A DNA stretch of 64,000 nucleotides from Oscillospiraceae bacterium (lineage in GTDB: Bacteria; Bacillota; Clostridia; Oscillospirales; Oscillospiraceae). Below the pieces are notes generated by a model. That model did not search any database. It worked only from the letters and a program-made list of their open reading frames with translations, and was not told the origin of the DNA. The stretch is from contig CAJTFK010000003.1 in the NCBI GenBank assembly GCA_910575505.1, forward strand, positions 62,001-126,000, written 5' to 3'. This document shows, one piece after another, positions 30,389-38,301 of this stretch. Each line of letters opens with the position of its first letter. The first letter of the stretch is position 1. Position numbers and translations under genes: made by a program.

Positions 30389-31768
30389 ATGGCTATTCAT
30401 CTTTCGGAACACTTCGGATATGGGAAGCTGATCCGCTTCACCTTTCCCACCATCATTATGATGATTTTCACGTCCATCTACGGTGTGGTGGACGGGGTTT
30501 TCGTCTCCAACTTCGCGGGCAAGACCGCCTTCGCGGCGGTCAATCTCATCATGCCCGCCCTGATGATATTCGCCGCCACAGGCTTCATGCTGGGCACCGG
30601 CGGCAGCGCCGTGGTGGCCCGGACCATGGGGGAGGGAGACCTGCCCAGGGCCCGGCGGTACTTTTCCCTGATTATTTACACCGGAATCGCCGCGGGCCTG
30701 ATTCTGACGGTTCTGGGCTTTTTCATCATGGAGCCCCTCTGCGCCGCCCTGGGGGCGGAGGGTGAAATGCTGCGCCTCTGCGTGCTCTACGGGCGGATCC
30801 TGACCCTGGCTCTGGTGCCCTTTATTTTGCAGAACATGTTCCAGAGCTTTCTGGTGGCGGCGGAGCGGCCCAAGCTGGGTCTGGGCCTCACCGTGGCGGC
30901 GGGGCTCACCAACATGCTGGGGGACTACCTGCTGGTGGGCGTTCTCCGCCAGGGCGTCGCAGGGGCGGCGGCGGCCACGGTGGCCAGCTCTCTGGTGGGC
31001 GGCGTGGTGCCCCTGATTTACTTTCTGCTGCCCAACAAAACGCCCCTGCGGCTGACGGCGGCACGGCCGGAGGGGCCGGTTCTGAAGCAGACCCTTGTCA
31101 ATGGCTCCTCCGAGATGATGAGCAACCTTTCCATGTCCCTGATGAGCATTCTGTATAACTTCCAGCTCATGCGCCTCATCGGGGAGGACGGTGTAGCGGC
31201 CTATGGCGTCATCATGTATGTGGATTTCGTCTTTACGGCGGTCTTCCTGGGCTACTCCATCGGTGCAGGTCCCATCATCAGCTTTCATTACGGCGCAGGC
31301 AATCAGGGGGAGCTGCGGAGCCTTCTGGGAAAGAGCCTGCGGCTGACGGCGGTCTCCGGCGTCCTGACAACAGCCCTGGCCGTGGGGACCGCCGCGCCCC
31401 TGTCCCATATCTTCGTGGGCTATGACGGCGAGCTGCTGGCCCTCACCGCCCACGGGTTCCAGCTGTTTGCCCTGTCCTTTTTCGGCAAGGCCTTCAACAT
31501 CTTCGGCTCCGCCTTCTTCACCGCCCTGAGCAACGGCGCTGTTTCCGCCGCCATCTCCTTCCTCCGGACTCTGCTGTTCCAGGTGGCGGCGGTCCTAGTT
31601 CTCCCCCTCCTTCTGGAGCTGGACGGCATCTGGCTCTCTGCGGCGGCGGCGGAGCTGCTGGCCCTGTTTGTCACGGCAGTCTTTCTCTTCGCCCTGAGAA
31701 CCCGGTACGGATACGGCGGTCCTCCGCTCAAGGACCGGTCTTCTCCTGACTCTTCCGGTGTCTCCTGA
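30389..31768 (+). CDS. MATE family efflux transporter (MarR-linked)
   Basis: This 459-residue polytopic protein has twelve hydrophobic segments in two homologous halves; TFPTIIMMIFTSIYGVVDGVF is its first helix region and FMLGTGGSAVVARTMGEGD a typical loop of the DinF/NorM-like branch. It likely exports a drug or metabolite sensed by the upstream MarR protein. The ATG at 30389 lacks a close AGGAG and may depend on coupling to the regulator. Its 3' end overlaps the converging cobA-hemD gene by 41 bp. Confidence 0.92.
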   Translation: MAIHLSEHFGYGKLIRFTFPTIIMMIFTSIYGVVDGVFVSNFAGKTAFAAVNLIMPALMIFAATGFMLGTGGSAVVARTMGEGDLPRARRYFSLIIYTGIAAGLILTVLGFFIMEPLCAALGAEGEMLRLCVLYGRILTLALVPFILQNMFQSFLVAAERPKLGLGLTVAAGLTNMLGDYLLVGVLRQGVAGAAAATVASSLVGGVVPLIYFLLPNKTPLRLTAARPEGPVLKQTLVNGSSEMMSNLSMSLMSILYNFQLMRLIGEDGVAAYGVIMYVDFVFTAVFLGYSIGAGPIISFHYGAGNQGELRSLLGKSLRLTAVSGVLTTALAVGTAAPLSHIFVGYDGELLALTAHGFQLFALSFFGKAFNIFGSAFFTALSNGAVSAAISFLRTLLFQVAAVLVLPLLLELDGIWLSAAAAELLALFVTAVFLFALRTRYGYGGPPLKDRSSPDSSGVS

Positions 31769-33695
31769 CGGCCTCGGCGACGCCCTGTGCGGAGATGGAC
31801 CGGGCCGTCAGAAAGGGCCTCCTGTACCGGCGTCTCAGCGCCGCCGCGGTGGTCTCGCCGATGCAGACGCAGACCGTCCGGTCCGGAACCGTACCATAGG
31901 CCTCGAAATAGAACTCCACGCCGCTGGCGCTGGAAAACGCCAGATAATCCAGGGTCTCCAGCTGCTCCCTGGCGATGCGCTCCGGGGCGGAGCGGAGGCG
32001 GTACAACGGCAGCTCCCGCAAATCCCGGCAGGGGGCTAGGACGCGCCGGAGCGCCTCTCCGCCCTGCTGGGAGCGGACCAGCCAGATGGGCTCGCCGGGC
32101 TCCGCCGCCTCCAGCAGGGCCCGGGCCAGGGCCTCTCCGGTATAGGTCTCCGGACAGAGGTCGGCGTGAAAGCCGTATTCCCGCAGCGCCGCCCCGGTGG
32201 ACGCCCCGATGACTGCGAACCGGCAGCTTGCCAATTGCCGCAGGTCGAAGCCCTGGTCAGAAAACGCCCGGAAAAACAGCCTCACCCCGTTTCCGCTGGT
32301 AAACGCCACCCATTTTTTTTGTGCCGCGTTTGGGTCTGGGGCTTGCAGGGACCGGCTCCACGCGGTTGGGAGTCCGGCAATTCCGCCGGTCCCCTCCCTT
32401 TTTTGTTCCGCGTTTTTTAGTTCCGCGTTTGGGTCTGGGGCTTGCGGGGGTTGGTTCCACGCGGTTGGGAGTCCGGCAATTCCGCCGGTCCCCTCCCTTT
32501 TTTGTTCCGCGTTTGGGTCCGGGGCTTGCGGGGGTTGGTTCCACGCGGTTGGGAGTCCGGCAGTTCCGCCGGGCCCTTCCTCTTTTAGTTCCGCGTTTGG
32601 GTCCGGGGCTTGCGGGGGTTGGTTCCACGCGGTTGGGAGTCCGGCAGTTCCGCCGGGCCCTTCCTCTTTTAGTTCCGCGTTTGGGTCCGGGGCTTGCGGG
32701 GGTTGGTTCCACGCGGTTGGAAGTTTGGCGGTCCCCCGATTCTCCCGCGCCGAAACCCCCTCCGGACCCCGCGGGAAGCCATCCCCTCCAACGGGAAAAC
32801 CCGCCAGCTCCGACAGGTCCGCCGGCAGGGGCTCCGCCCAGGATCGCTGCACCGTCACCGTCTCCGCCCCCAGGTCCCGGAACAGGCGGGACAGCTTTTC
32901 TCCCATGGCCCCGGTCCCAGTCAGTCCCACAAGAGTCCCCTTCAGAGGTCCCCTCTCCCCGGCGGTCCGGTCCGCCAGCAGGTCCATCCCCGCCGTGCCC
33001 CCTACCACGATGACGGCAGGGGGCCGGACCGCCGCCGCTCGTTCTCCGATGTCCGCGAGAGTCCCCCGGACCGTCATGGGACAGGGGGCGTTCCCGCCGG
33101 AGATCACGGCGGCGGGAGTCCGGGAGTCCATCCCCGCCTCCATCAGGCCCCGGGCCAGCCGGGGCAGGCGGCTGAGCCCCATCAAAAACACCAGGGTCCC
33201 CGGCAGACGGGCCAGCTCCTCCAGTCCCTCCGGCAGCTCCTCCGCCGTACCGGCGGCGTGAGCGGTGACAATGTGAACACTCCGGCTGACTCCCCGGTGG
33301 GTCACAGGGATGCCCGCCTCCGCCGGAATCGCCAGGGCCGAGGACACGCCGGGCACCGCCTCCCAGGGGATTCCGGCCTGATTCAGGGCCTGGGCCTCTT
33401 CTCCGCCCCGGCCAAAGAGGAAGGGGTCCCCGCCCTTCAGCCGGACCACTCTTTTCCCCGCCCGGGCCCGGTCGATCAGAAGGGCGTGAATGTCCTCCTG
33501 GGCCATGGCGCGGCGGCCCAGGCGCTTGCCCGCATAAATTTTTTCCGCCGTCTCCGGAGCGGCGGCGGCCAGCTCCGGGGCCAGCAGGTCGTCCCAGACC
33601 AGCACCTCGCAGCTTTGCAGCAGCCGGAGGCCCCGGAGCGTCATCAGGTCCGCCGGGCCGCAGCCCCCGCCCACCAGATATACCTTGCCCCTCAT
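31728..33695 (-). CDS. CobA-HemD fusion: uroporphyrinogen-III methyltransferase/synthase with repeat insert
   Basis: The first 240 or so residues are SUMT (CobA), which makes precorrin-2 from uroporphyrinogen III: YLVGGGCGPADLMTLRG, VVRLKGGDPFLFGRGGEE and the IPVTHRG segment. From about 245 a HemD-type uroporphyrinogen-III synthase begins (LKGTLVGLTGTGAMGEKL) and resumes at WVAFTSGNGVRLFF after residue 456, ending with YLAFSSASGVEFYFEAY. Between them, about residues 310-456 form a Pro-rich insert of five near-identical units (LPTAWNQPPQAPDPNAE). The insert is in frame and falls in a loop between the first strands of HemD, so activity may survive. The start overlaps the sirC stop (ATGA). Confidence 0.9.
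   Translation of the reverse strand: MRGKVYLVGGGCGPADLMTLRGLRLLQSCEVLVWDDLLAPELAAAAPETAEKIYAGKRLGRRAMAQEDIHALLIDRARAGKRVVRLKGGDPFLFGRGGEEAQALNQAGIPWEAVPGVSSALAIPAEAGIPVTHRGVSRSVHIVTAHAAGTAEELPEGLEELARLPGTLVFLMGLSRLPRLARGLMEAGMDSRTPAAVISGGNAPCPMTVRGTLADIGERAAAVRPPAVIVVGGTAGMDLLADRTAGERGPLKGTLVGLTGTGAMGEKLSRLFRDLGAETVTVQRSWAEPLPADLSELAGFPVGGDGFPRGPEGVSARENRGTAKLPTAWNQPPQAPDPNAELKEEGPGGTAGLPTAWNQPPQAPDPNAELKEEGPGGTAGLPTAWNQPPQAPDPNAEQKREGTGGIAGLPTAWNQPPQAPDPNAELKNAEQKREGTGGIAGLPTAWSRSLQAPDPNAAQKKWVAFTSGNGVRLFFRAFSDQGFDLRQLASCRFAVIGASTGAALREYGFHADLCPETYTGEALARALLEAAEPGEPIWLVRSQQGGEALRRVLAPCRDLRELPLYRLRSAPERIAREQLETLDYLAFSSASGVEFYFEAYGTVPDRTVCVCIGETTAAALRRRYRRPFLTARSISAQGVAEAVRRHRKSQEKTGP
32326..32760 (-). 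repeat. 84-bp tandem repeat array inside cobA-hemD
   Basis: Units start at GCGTTTGGGTC at 32326, 32425, 32509, 32593 and 32677; spacings are 99, 84, 84 and 84 bp, all multiples of three. The 99-bp unit carries a 15-bp internal duplication. The 28-residue unit is rich in Pro and Gln. Units are nearly identical, which points to recent expansion. Confidence 0.92.
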
Positions 33696-34303
33696 TCCGG
33701 TTCCTCCTCCCGTAAAATCGACATGACCACATCCTCCGGCAGGGGGACGCCTCTCTCCAGACAGGCGTCGAACAGCCGGGAGAAAACCGCCCCCCGCCGG
33801 GCCGGGACCAGGGCCCGCACCCTGGGCCGCAGGCCGGCCAGGTATTCCAGCAGAGCCCCGAAGTTCTCCGGCACCTGGGCGGCCACCCGCTCCTTCATCC
33901 ACACGGCGGCGCTGGGGCTGGCCCCACCGGTGGAGACGCCGATGGACAGCTCCCCCTGCCGCACCAGGGCCGGGAACAGGAAGGCGCAGGCCTCCCGGTC
34001 GTCCGCCGCATTCACCAGAATGCCCCGCTCCTTGCAGAGTGCGGCGACGCGGCGGTTTTCCTCCGGCGCGTCCGTGGCGGCAATGACAAAAAAACGCCCT
34101 TCCAGCAGCTCAGGCCGGAAGGGCATTTTCAGCGTCTCCACCCCCGGCAGGGCCTCCAGCTCCGGCAGAATCTCCGGCGCGGCCACCGTCAGCCGGGGCC
34201 CGTAGGGCAGCAGCCGCCGGGCCTTTCCCAGGGCCACGGTCCCGCCGCCGGCGATCAGGCCGCTCTTTCCGGCCAGGTCCACAAAAAAAGGAAAATATGC
34301 CAC
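33692..34303 (-). CDS. Precorrin-2 dehydrogenase / sirohydrochlorin ferrochelatase (siroheme synthase N-domain)
   Basis: This enzyme oxidises precorrin-2 to sirohydrochlorin with NAD+ and may insert iron to give siroheme. The 203-residue protein has the motif LIAGGGTVALGKARRLL (about residue 15), FFVIAATDAPEENRRVAA and the STGGASPSAAVW segment, as in CysG-N/Met8. The length fits the stand-alone Firmicutes form. It is the middle gene of an ABC ATPase-sirC-cobA/hemD operon, overlapping the next gene by 4 bp and two bases after the ABC gene. Confidence 0.92.
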   Translation of the reverse strand: MAYFPFFVDLAGKSGLIAGGGTVALGKARRLLPYGPRLTVAAPEILPELEALPGVETLKMPFRPELLEGRFFVIAATDAPEENRRVAALCKERGILVNAADDREACAFLFPALVRQGELSIGVSTGGASPSAAVWMKERVAAQVPENFGALLEYLAGLRPRVRALVPARRGAVFSRLFDACLERGVPLPEDVVMSILREEEPE

Positions 34304-34305
34304 CG

Positions 34306-35070
34306 TCAGTCCCCCAATTTACAGTAATAGCGCCAGCCGGAGGCCCCAGCGCTGCGCTCCAGGGTTACACCCATCACCTCCGCCAGAATTCCGCTCCGGA
34401 AAAGCTCCTCCGGCGTCCCCGTCTGAAGCAGCCGCCCCGCCCCAAAGACGGCGGCAAGGTCGGCGTACTCCAGCGCCAGGCACAAGTCGTGGAGCGCCGC
34501 CGCCACCGCCCGGCCCGACTCCGCCAGCCGGCGGGCCAGGGCCATAGTCTCCAGCTGGTGCCGGATGTCCAGAAAGGTGGTGGGCTCGTCCATGAGAATG
34601 GTCTCCGTGTCCTGGGCCAGGGCCATGGCCAGATAGACCTTCTGCCGCTGGCCCCCGCTGAGCTCCGGCAGGGGCCGGTCCGCCAGATCCCCGGCGTCCG
34701 CCGCCTCCAGCGCCGCCTGAGCAATCCGCAGATCCTTGGCCCCATACCGCCGGGGATAGCCCAGATGGGGAAAGCGTCCATGGAGAACCATCCGCCGGGC
34801 CGTGATGCTGGGAATGGGCCGGAACTGGGGCAGGCAGGCGATTTTCCGGGCGGTCTGCCGGGGCCCCCAGTCCTCCAGAGGCCGCCCGTCCAGAAGCACC
34901 CGGCCCCCCAGGGGCGGCAGCAGCCCGGCGGCGGTCCGCAGCAGTGTGCTCTTTCCGCAGCCGTTGGGCCCCAGCAGGGCCAGCACCTGACCGGGCCGTA
35001 TGGCCAGGGAGACGTCCTCCAGCACCGCGCCGCCGGGATAGCCCGCCGTAAGGCCGCACAGCTCCACCAT
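34306..35070 (-). CDS. ABC transporter ATP-binding protein (FecE/BtuD-like)
   Basis: This 254-residue ATPase shows Walker A GPNGCGKSTLLR (about residue 37), Q-loop LPQFRPIPS, signature LSGGQRQKV, Walker B TILMDEPTTFLD and the switch His in ALHDLCLALEYAD. The sequence style fits the iron-siderophore/cobalamin importer class. No permease or binding protein gene is adjacent; in this operon with siroheme enzymes it may serve metal or tetrapyrrole uptake (inference). GGAGGG precedes the ATG at 35070. Confidence 0.9.
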   Translation of the reverse strand: MVELCGLTAGYPGGAVLEDVSLAIRPGQVLALLGPNGCGKSTLLRTAAGLLPPLGGRVLLDGRPLEDWGPRQTARKIACLPQFRPIPSITARRMVLHGRFPHLGYPRRYGAKDLRIAQAALEAADAGDLADRPLPELSGGQRQKVYLAMALAQDTETILMDEPTTFLDIRHQLETMALARRLAESGRAVAAALHDLCLALEYADLAAVFGAGRLLQTGTPEELFRSGILAEVMGVTLERSAGASGWRYYCKLGD

Positions 35071-35247
35071 CTTTCTCCCTCCCTTTCTCCGTCTGCAGCC
35101 CTCTGCTCCGGGCCGCCATGCCGCTATTGTATCCTGAAACCGCCGGGAATGCAAGAACGGCCCCGGCGGAAACAGACAGTGCCTGCCGTCCGGGACAGCA
35201 GGCACTGTTTCGTGTCATCACGTCTATGGGCACGGCTCCGCCGCTCA

Positions 35248-35408
35248 GAACCTGTATTCATAGCCGGGGGATGCCGGATGGGCGAGGACTTTTCCTGTCA
35301 GACAAGGAGGTTTTTCGCGGCAAGCCTGACGGATTGCAAGGGAAACCGGCGCGGTATGGCGGGAAAAAGACCGCCCAGACAGCGTTCATCGGTTGTGAAT
35401 ACAGGTTC
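35248..35408 (+). mobile_element. MITE-like element, family 1, copy 3
   Basis: This 161-bp element has perfect 12-bp ends GAACCTGTATTC, flanked by TCA on both sides. The right TCA is the TGA stop of recR on the minus strand. The inner hairpin core reads AGCCTGACGGATT. It has no reading frame of its own. Confidence 0.88.
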
Positions 35409-36008
35409 TCAGATGTCCCGCCGGCCCTCCATGGCCCGCACAAGGGTGGCGTCGTCGGCAAACTCCAGGTGCCCCCCCACGGGGATGCCGTAGGCCAGGC
35501 GGGTGGTGCGGACCTCAAAGGGCTTCAGCAGCCGGGCGATATACATGGCAGTGGCCTCCCCCTCGGTATCCGGGTTGGTGGCCATGATGACCTCCTCCAC
35601 GCCCCCCCGGGCAACCCGCTCCAGCAGGGGCTTGATGGACAGGTCGTCGGGGCCGATGCGGTTCATGGGGGAAATGACCCCGTGAAGCACGTGGTACAGT
35701 CCGTTATACTCCCGGCTCCGCTCAATGGCCGCCACATCCCTGGGGTCCGCCACCACGCAGATGGTCCCGCCGTCCCGCCTGGCGGAGGCGCAGATGGGAC
35801 AGAGTCCGCCGCTGGTGAAGTTCTGGCACTGGGGACAGCAGGTGATGCTCCGCTTGGCGTCCACAATGGCGTCGGCAAACGCCTGGGCCTCCTGCTCCGG
35901 CAGGCCCAGCACGTAAAAGGCCAGACGCTGGGCGGATTTGCCGCCGATGCCCGGCAGCTTTGCAAACTGCTCCACCAGCTTTTCCAGCGGAGCGGGAAAA
36001 TATTCCAT
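35409..36008 (-). CDS. recR: Recombination protein RecR
   Basis: RecR works with RecO and RecF in loading RecA at gaps. The 199-residue protein has the N-terminal HhH segment LPGIGGKSAQRLAFYVL, a four-cysteine zinc finger (CCPQCQNFTSGGLCPIC, residues about 57-72), the Toprim part CVVADPRDVAAIE and ATNPDTEGEATAMYI, and the C-terminal GIPVGGHLEFAD. The length matches. The usual dnaX and ybaB neighbours are not upstream. Its stop codon serves as the MITE target duplication. Confidence 0.97.
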   Translation of the reverse strand: MEYFPAPLEKLVEQFAKLPGIGGKSAQRLAFYVLGLPEQEAQAFADAIVDAKRSITCCPQCQNFTSGGLCPICASARRDGGTICVVADPRDVAAIERSREYNGLYHVLHGVISPMNRIGPDDLSIKPLLERVARGGVEEVIMATNPDTEGEATAMYIARLLKPFEVRTTRLAYGIPVGGHLEFADDATLVRAMEGRRDI

Positions 36009-36295
36009 AGGGGACTCCTGTTCTCTCCTTCTCCGGAGGAGGATTTTCTTGCTTTTTTGCGCCCTGACGGGGGCCGCTTTTGCGGGGAATCACTCCCGTG
36101 AGGGCCGTTCCCACAGGGGCCGCTGCCGCGGAGGCCCAAAGGGGCCAGCCCCTTTGAAATCCCCGTCAGGGGGGACGCCCCCCTGAATCCCCCCCGATAA
36201 CGGGGAATTTTTATGGCAAGGCTCCGCCCCGCCGCAACCCAACGAAGTGGTTGCGGCGGGGAAAGCCGTCGGAGGGTTCTGCGTCTACCGCTCTC
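36009..36295. repeat. Intergenic region with hairpin repeats (no gene)
   Basis: About 290 bp without a supported gene. It holds GC-rich inverted repeats (AAAGGGGC/GCCCCTTT near 36136) and a 13-bp hairpin CCCCGCCGCAACC/GGTTGCGGCGGGG (36227-36261) with the loop containing AACGAAGT. A very similar hairpin closes the window at 63964-63998, so this is a dispersed repeat. Confidence 0.6.
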
Positions 36296-36514
36296 TCATG
36301 GTTCTTCCGGTAAAGGCTCCCGCCCTGCCAGCTGGTCCAGGGTCACGCTGTAAAAATCCGCCAGGGCCAGGAAAAGAGGAAGCGACGGTTCCCGCTCGTC
36401 ATTCTCATACCGCTGGTAGCTTCGTTCTGAAATCTGGACTGCCTCAGCCACTGCCAGCCGCGATAGTTTCCGGGCCCTTCGCAAAGCCTGCAAATTTTTT
36501 GCAACAATCTCCAT
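36296..36514 (-). CDS. Small XRE-family transcriptional regulator
   Basis: The 72-residue helix-turn-helix protein reads LQALRRARKLSRLAVAEAVQ with the recognition helix ISERSYQRYENDERE and ends in FYSVTLDQLAGRE, a lone Cro/C1-type domain. It is divergent from the 85-residue gene, and the intervening 86 bp carry two identical palindromes on the neighbour's promoter. It therefore probably represses that gene, and perhaps itself. Confidence 0.9.
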   Translation of the reverse strand: MEIVAKNLQALRRARKLSRLAVAEAVQISERSYQRYENDEREPSLPLFLALADFYSVTLDQLAGREPLPEEP

Positions 36515-36532
36515 TTTGATACCTCAAGACTC

Positions 36533-36580
36533 TTGACAGACCGTTTGGTCCAGATTATAATGAAACAAGACCAAACGGTC
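36533..36580 (+). promoter_or_regulatory. Consensus promoter with paired operators (XRE switch 1)
   Basis: TTGACA (36533-36538) and TATAAT (36556-36561) with a 17-bp spacer. GACCGTTTGGTC (36539-36550) fills the spacer and its exact inverse GACCAAACGGTC (36569-36580) lies just after the -10. Each is itself a GACC/GGTC palindrome. Together they form 13-bp inverted arms around the -10. Confidence 0.88.
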
Positions 36581-36600
36581 TGATTTCGAGAGGAGTTGAT

Positions 36601-36858
36601 ATGATGCAGAATCTCATTGACTGCCTATATTTCTATTCCGAAGACCACTGCGTCCTCCAGCGTCTGGAGACCCCGGAATACCGGCGGGCCGTTTTCGGTC
36701 TGGAACGGGACTGGCAGGGGTTCCGGACCCTGCTGACGGAAGACCAGCGCCGGCAGTTGGACGGCCTGCTCTCCCGGCAGTTCACGGTAAAGCACCTGGA
36801 GAGCCAGGCGGTCTTTCGCTCCGGCCTCTCCATCGGCCTGGAGCTGGCCCGGCTCTGA
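36601..36858 (+). CDS. Small protein under XRE control (DUF6809-like?)
   Basis: The 85-residue soluble helical protein starts MMQNLIDCLYFYSED, with FSLERDW-like and FRSGLSIGLELARL segments. It somewhat resembles small DUF6809-type proteins, but this is uncertain. AGGAG is five bases before the ATG. It is transcribed from the strong operator-controlled promoter just upstream, so it is the main target of the divergent XRE protein. Confidence 0.7.
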   Translation: MMQNLIDCLYFYSEDHCVLQRLETPEYRRAVFGLERDWQGFRTLLTEDQRRQLDGLLSRQFTVKHLESQAVFRSGLSIGLELARL

Positions 36859-36862
36859 GGGA

Positions 36863-37507
36863 TTATCCCCGCAGGGCGGCGATGCGGGCGGGGATGTCCT
36901 CCGCCTTGTACACGGCGCTGCCGGCCACCAGCACATTAGCCCCGGCGGCGATGCAGGTCTTGCAGGTCTCCGGGTCCACGCCGCCGTCTACCTCCAGCTC
37001 ACAGCCGGGATTCTTTTCGTCGATCAGCTTCCGCAGCTCCGTCACCTTTTCCATCTGCTCCGCCATAAACTTCTGGCCGCCGAAGCCCGGTTCCACCGTC
37101 ATCACCAGAATCAGCTCCACCTTTTCCAGAAACGGCAGGGCGGCCCCGGCGGGAGTGGCGGGCTTGAGCACGACGCCGGCCCGTTTTCCCCTGGCGTGGA
37201 TTTTGTCAATGGCGGCGTGGATGTTCTCTTCGGTGTCCGCCTCCACATGGACCGTCACCAGGTCCGCCCCGGCGTCGCAGAACTGCTCCACATAGCGGAC
37301 GGGCTCCACAATCATCAGGTGGACGTCCAGAGGCAGGGAGGTGGTGGGACGGATGGACTTCACCACCGGGATGCCGATGGAGATGTTGGGGACAAAGACG
37401 CCGTCCATCACGTCCACATGGACGTAATCGGCAGAGGCGATTTTCTGAATATCCCGCTCCAGATTGGCGAAGTCGGCGGAGAGGATGGATGGCGCAATTT
37501 TAATCAT
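36863..37507 (-). CDS. rpe: Ribulose-phosphate 3-epimerase
   Basis: Rpe interconverts ribulose-5-phosphate and xylulose-5-phosphate in the pentose phosphate pathway. The 214-residue TIM barrel starts IKIAPSILSADFANLE, has VHVDVMDGVFVPNIS (catalytic Asp and metal His/Asp), LDVHLMIVEP, VMTVEPGFGGQKF and LEVDGGVDPETC, all family signatures. The start at 37507 has GAGGG eight bases upstream; the open frame further upstream is not coding. It converges with the small XRE-controlled gene. Confidence 0.96.
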   Translation of the reverse strand: MIKIAPSILSADFANLERDIQKIASADYVHVDVMDGVFVPNISIGIPVVKSIRPTTSLPLDVHLMIVEPVRYVEQFCDAGADLVTVHVEADTEENIHAAIDKIHARGKRAGVVLKPATPAGAALPFLEKVELILVMTVEPGFGGQKFMAEQMEKVTELRKLIDEKNPGCELEVDGGVDPETCKTCIAAGANVLVAGSAVYKAEDIPARIAALRG

Positions 37508-38301
37508 GACAGACGCCCTCTTTCTGTTGATTTTGTTGAATGTTCGGAGTTTGGCCCCGGAGCCGCTCCCGGAAGCCCGGTGACCCCGGACAGCGCCCCG
37601 GCATAGGATGAACCAAGCGGCCAGGTCGCCCCCGCCGGAAGCCCCGCACTCCCCGCAGCGTCCGTCCACGGGTCCGGCGCCGCCGCTTTTGAGATAGCGG
37701 GGACCGGTGCGCCGGTCCCCGCCCCGGCTTTTTCAGCAGCTGTTTTTCCGGCTTTTCGGGGTTGTCCGGTTATCTGATCATCTGCGCCCCGCAAACCCGC
37801 AGGGTCTTTCCGGCGGGTCCTTTTCTCAATCAGTGTACCAGAGTCCCGGCCCAAAAGCAACCGGTTTTTTGCCGAGGGCGTATCCGCTCACGCATTTGAC
37901 AGTCAGCGCAGCGGAAAGGGAGCAAAGCTCCTTTTCAACCGGCGGGCCCTTGGTCCGCCGGTGCACGGGGCGCGTATGCGTTTCCTGTGCAGTCCGGCGC
38001 AAAAGGCGGCCTATGCGGCCCGAAGCGCTGCTATGCAGCACTTCGCTGAAAAGCACCCCTCTGGATTCTTTTCAACTGCACCGGCTGTATCAGGAGGATG
38101 AAACGCAGGCGGCGCCGTCCCTTTTTCAGAAGTGCCGGGCTCCCGGAAAACAGGCCGGAACAGAGACCGGCGCCGGCGGACAAGTCTCCGCCGGTCCGTT
38201 GAAAAAGAATGCCGCTGTTGCAAATACATCCATAAAATCCCGCCGTTGTGGTATACTATAGAACTGCGTAACCTGGAAAAGCCGGGAAAGGAGGCTGTCC
38301 A
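37508..38301. other. Intergenic region without a supported gene
   Basis: About 790 bp. Open frames here are Pro/Arg-rich, lack ribosome sites and show no domain. GC-rich hairpins are visible at 37939-37962 (CCGGCGGGCC/GGTCCGCCGG) and near 38176-38198 (CCGGCGGA/TCCGCCGG). A -10-like TATACT lies about 45 bp before the oxidoreductase gene. It could hold a degraded gene or an RNA I cannot recognise. Confidence 0.5.

Noticed and set aside
32326-32760. Possible CRISPR array
   Set aside because: The units are contiguous 84-bp tandem copies without unique spacers, are in frame with cobA-hemD, and no cas genes are present.
37707-38261. 184-residue open frame between rpe and the thioredoxin-reductase-like gene
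   Set aside because: It has Pro/Arg/Ser-rich composition, no ribosome site and no domain, and crosses hairpin repeats.
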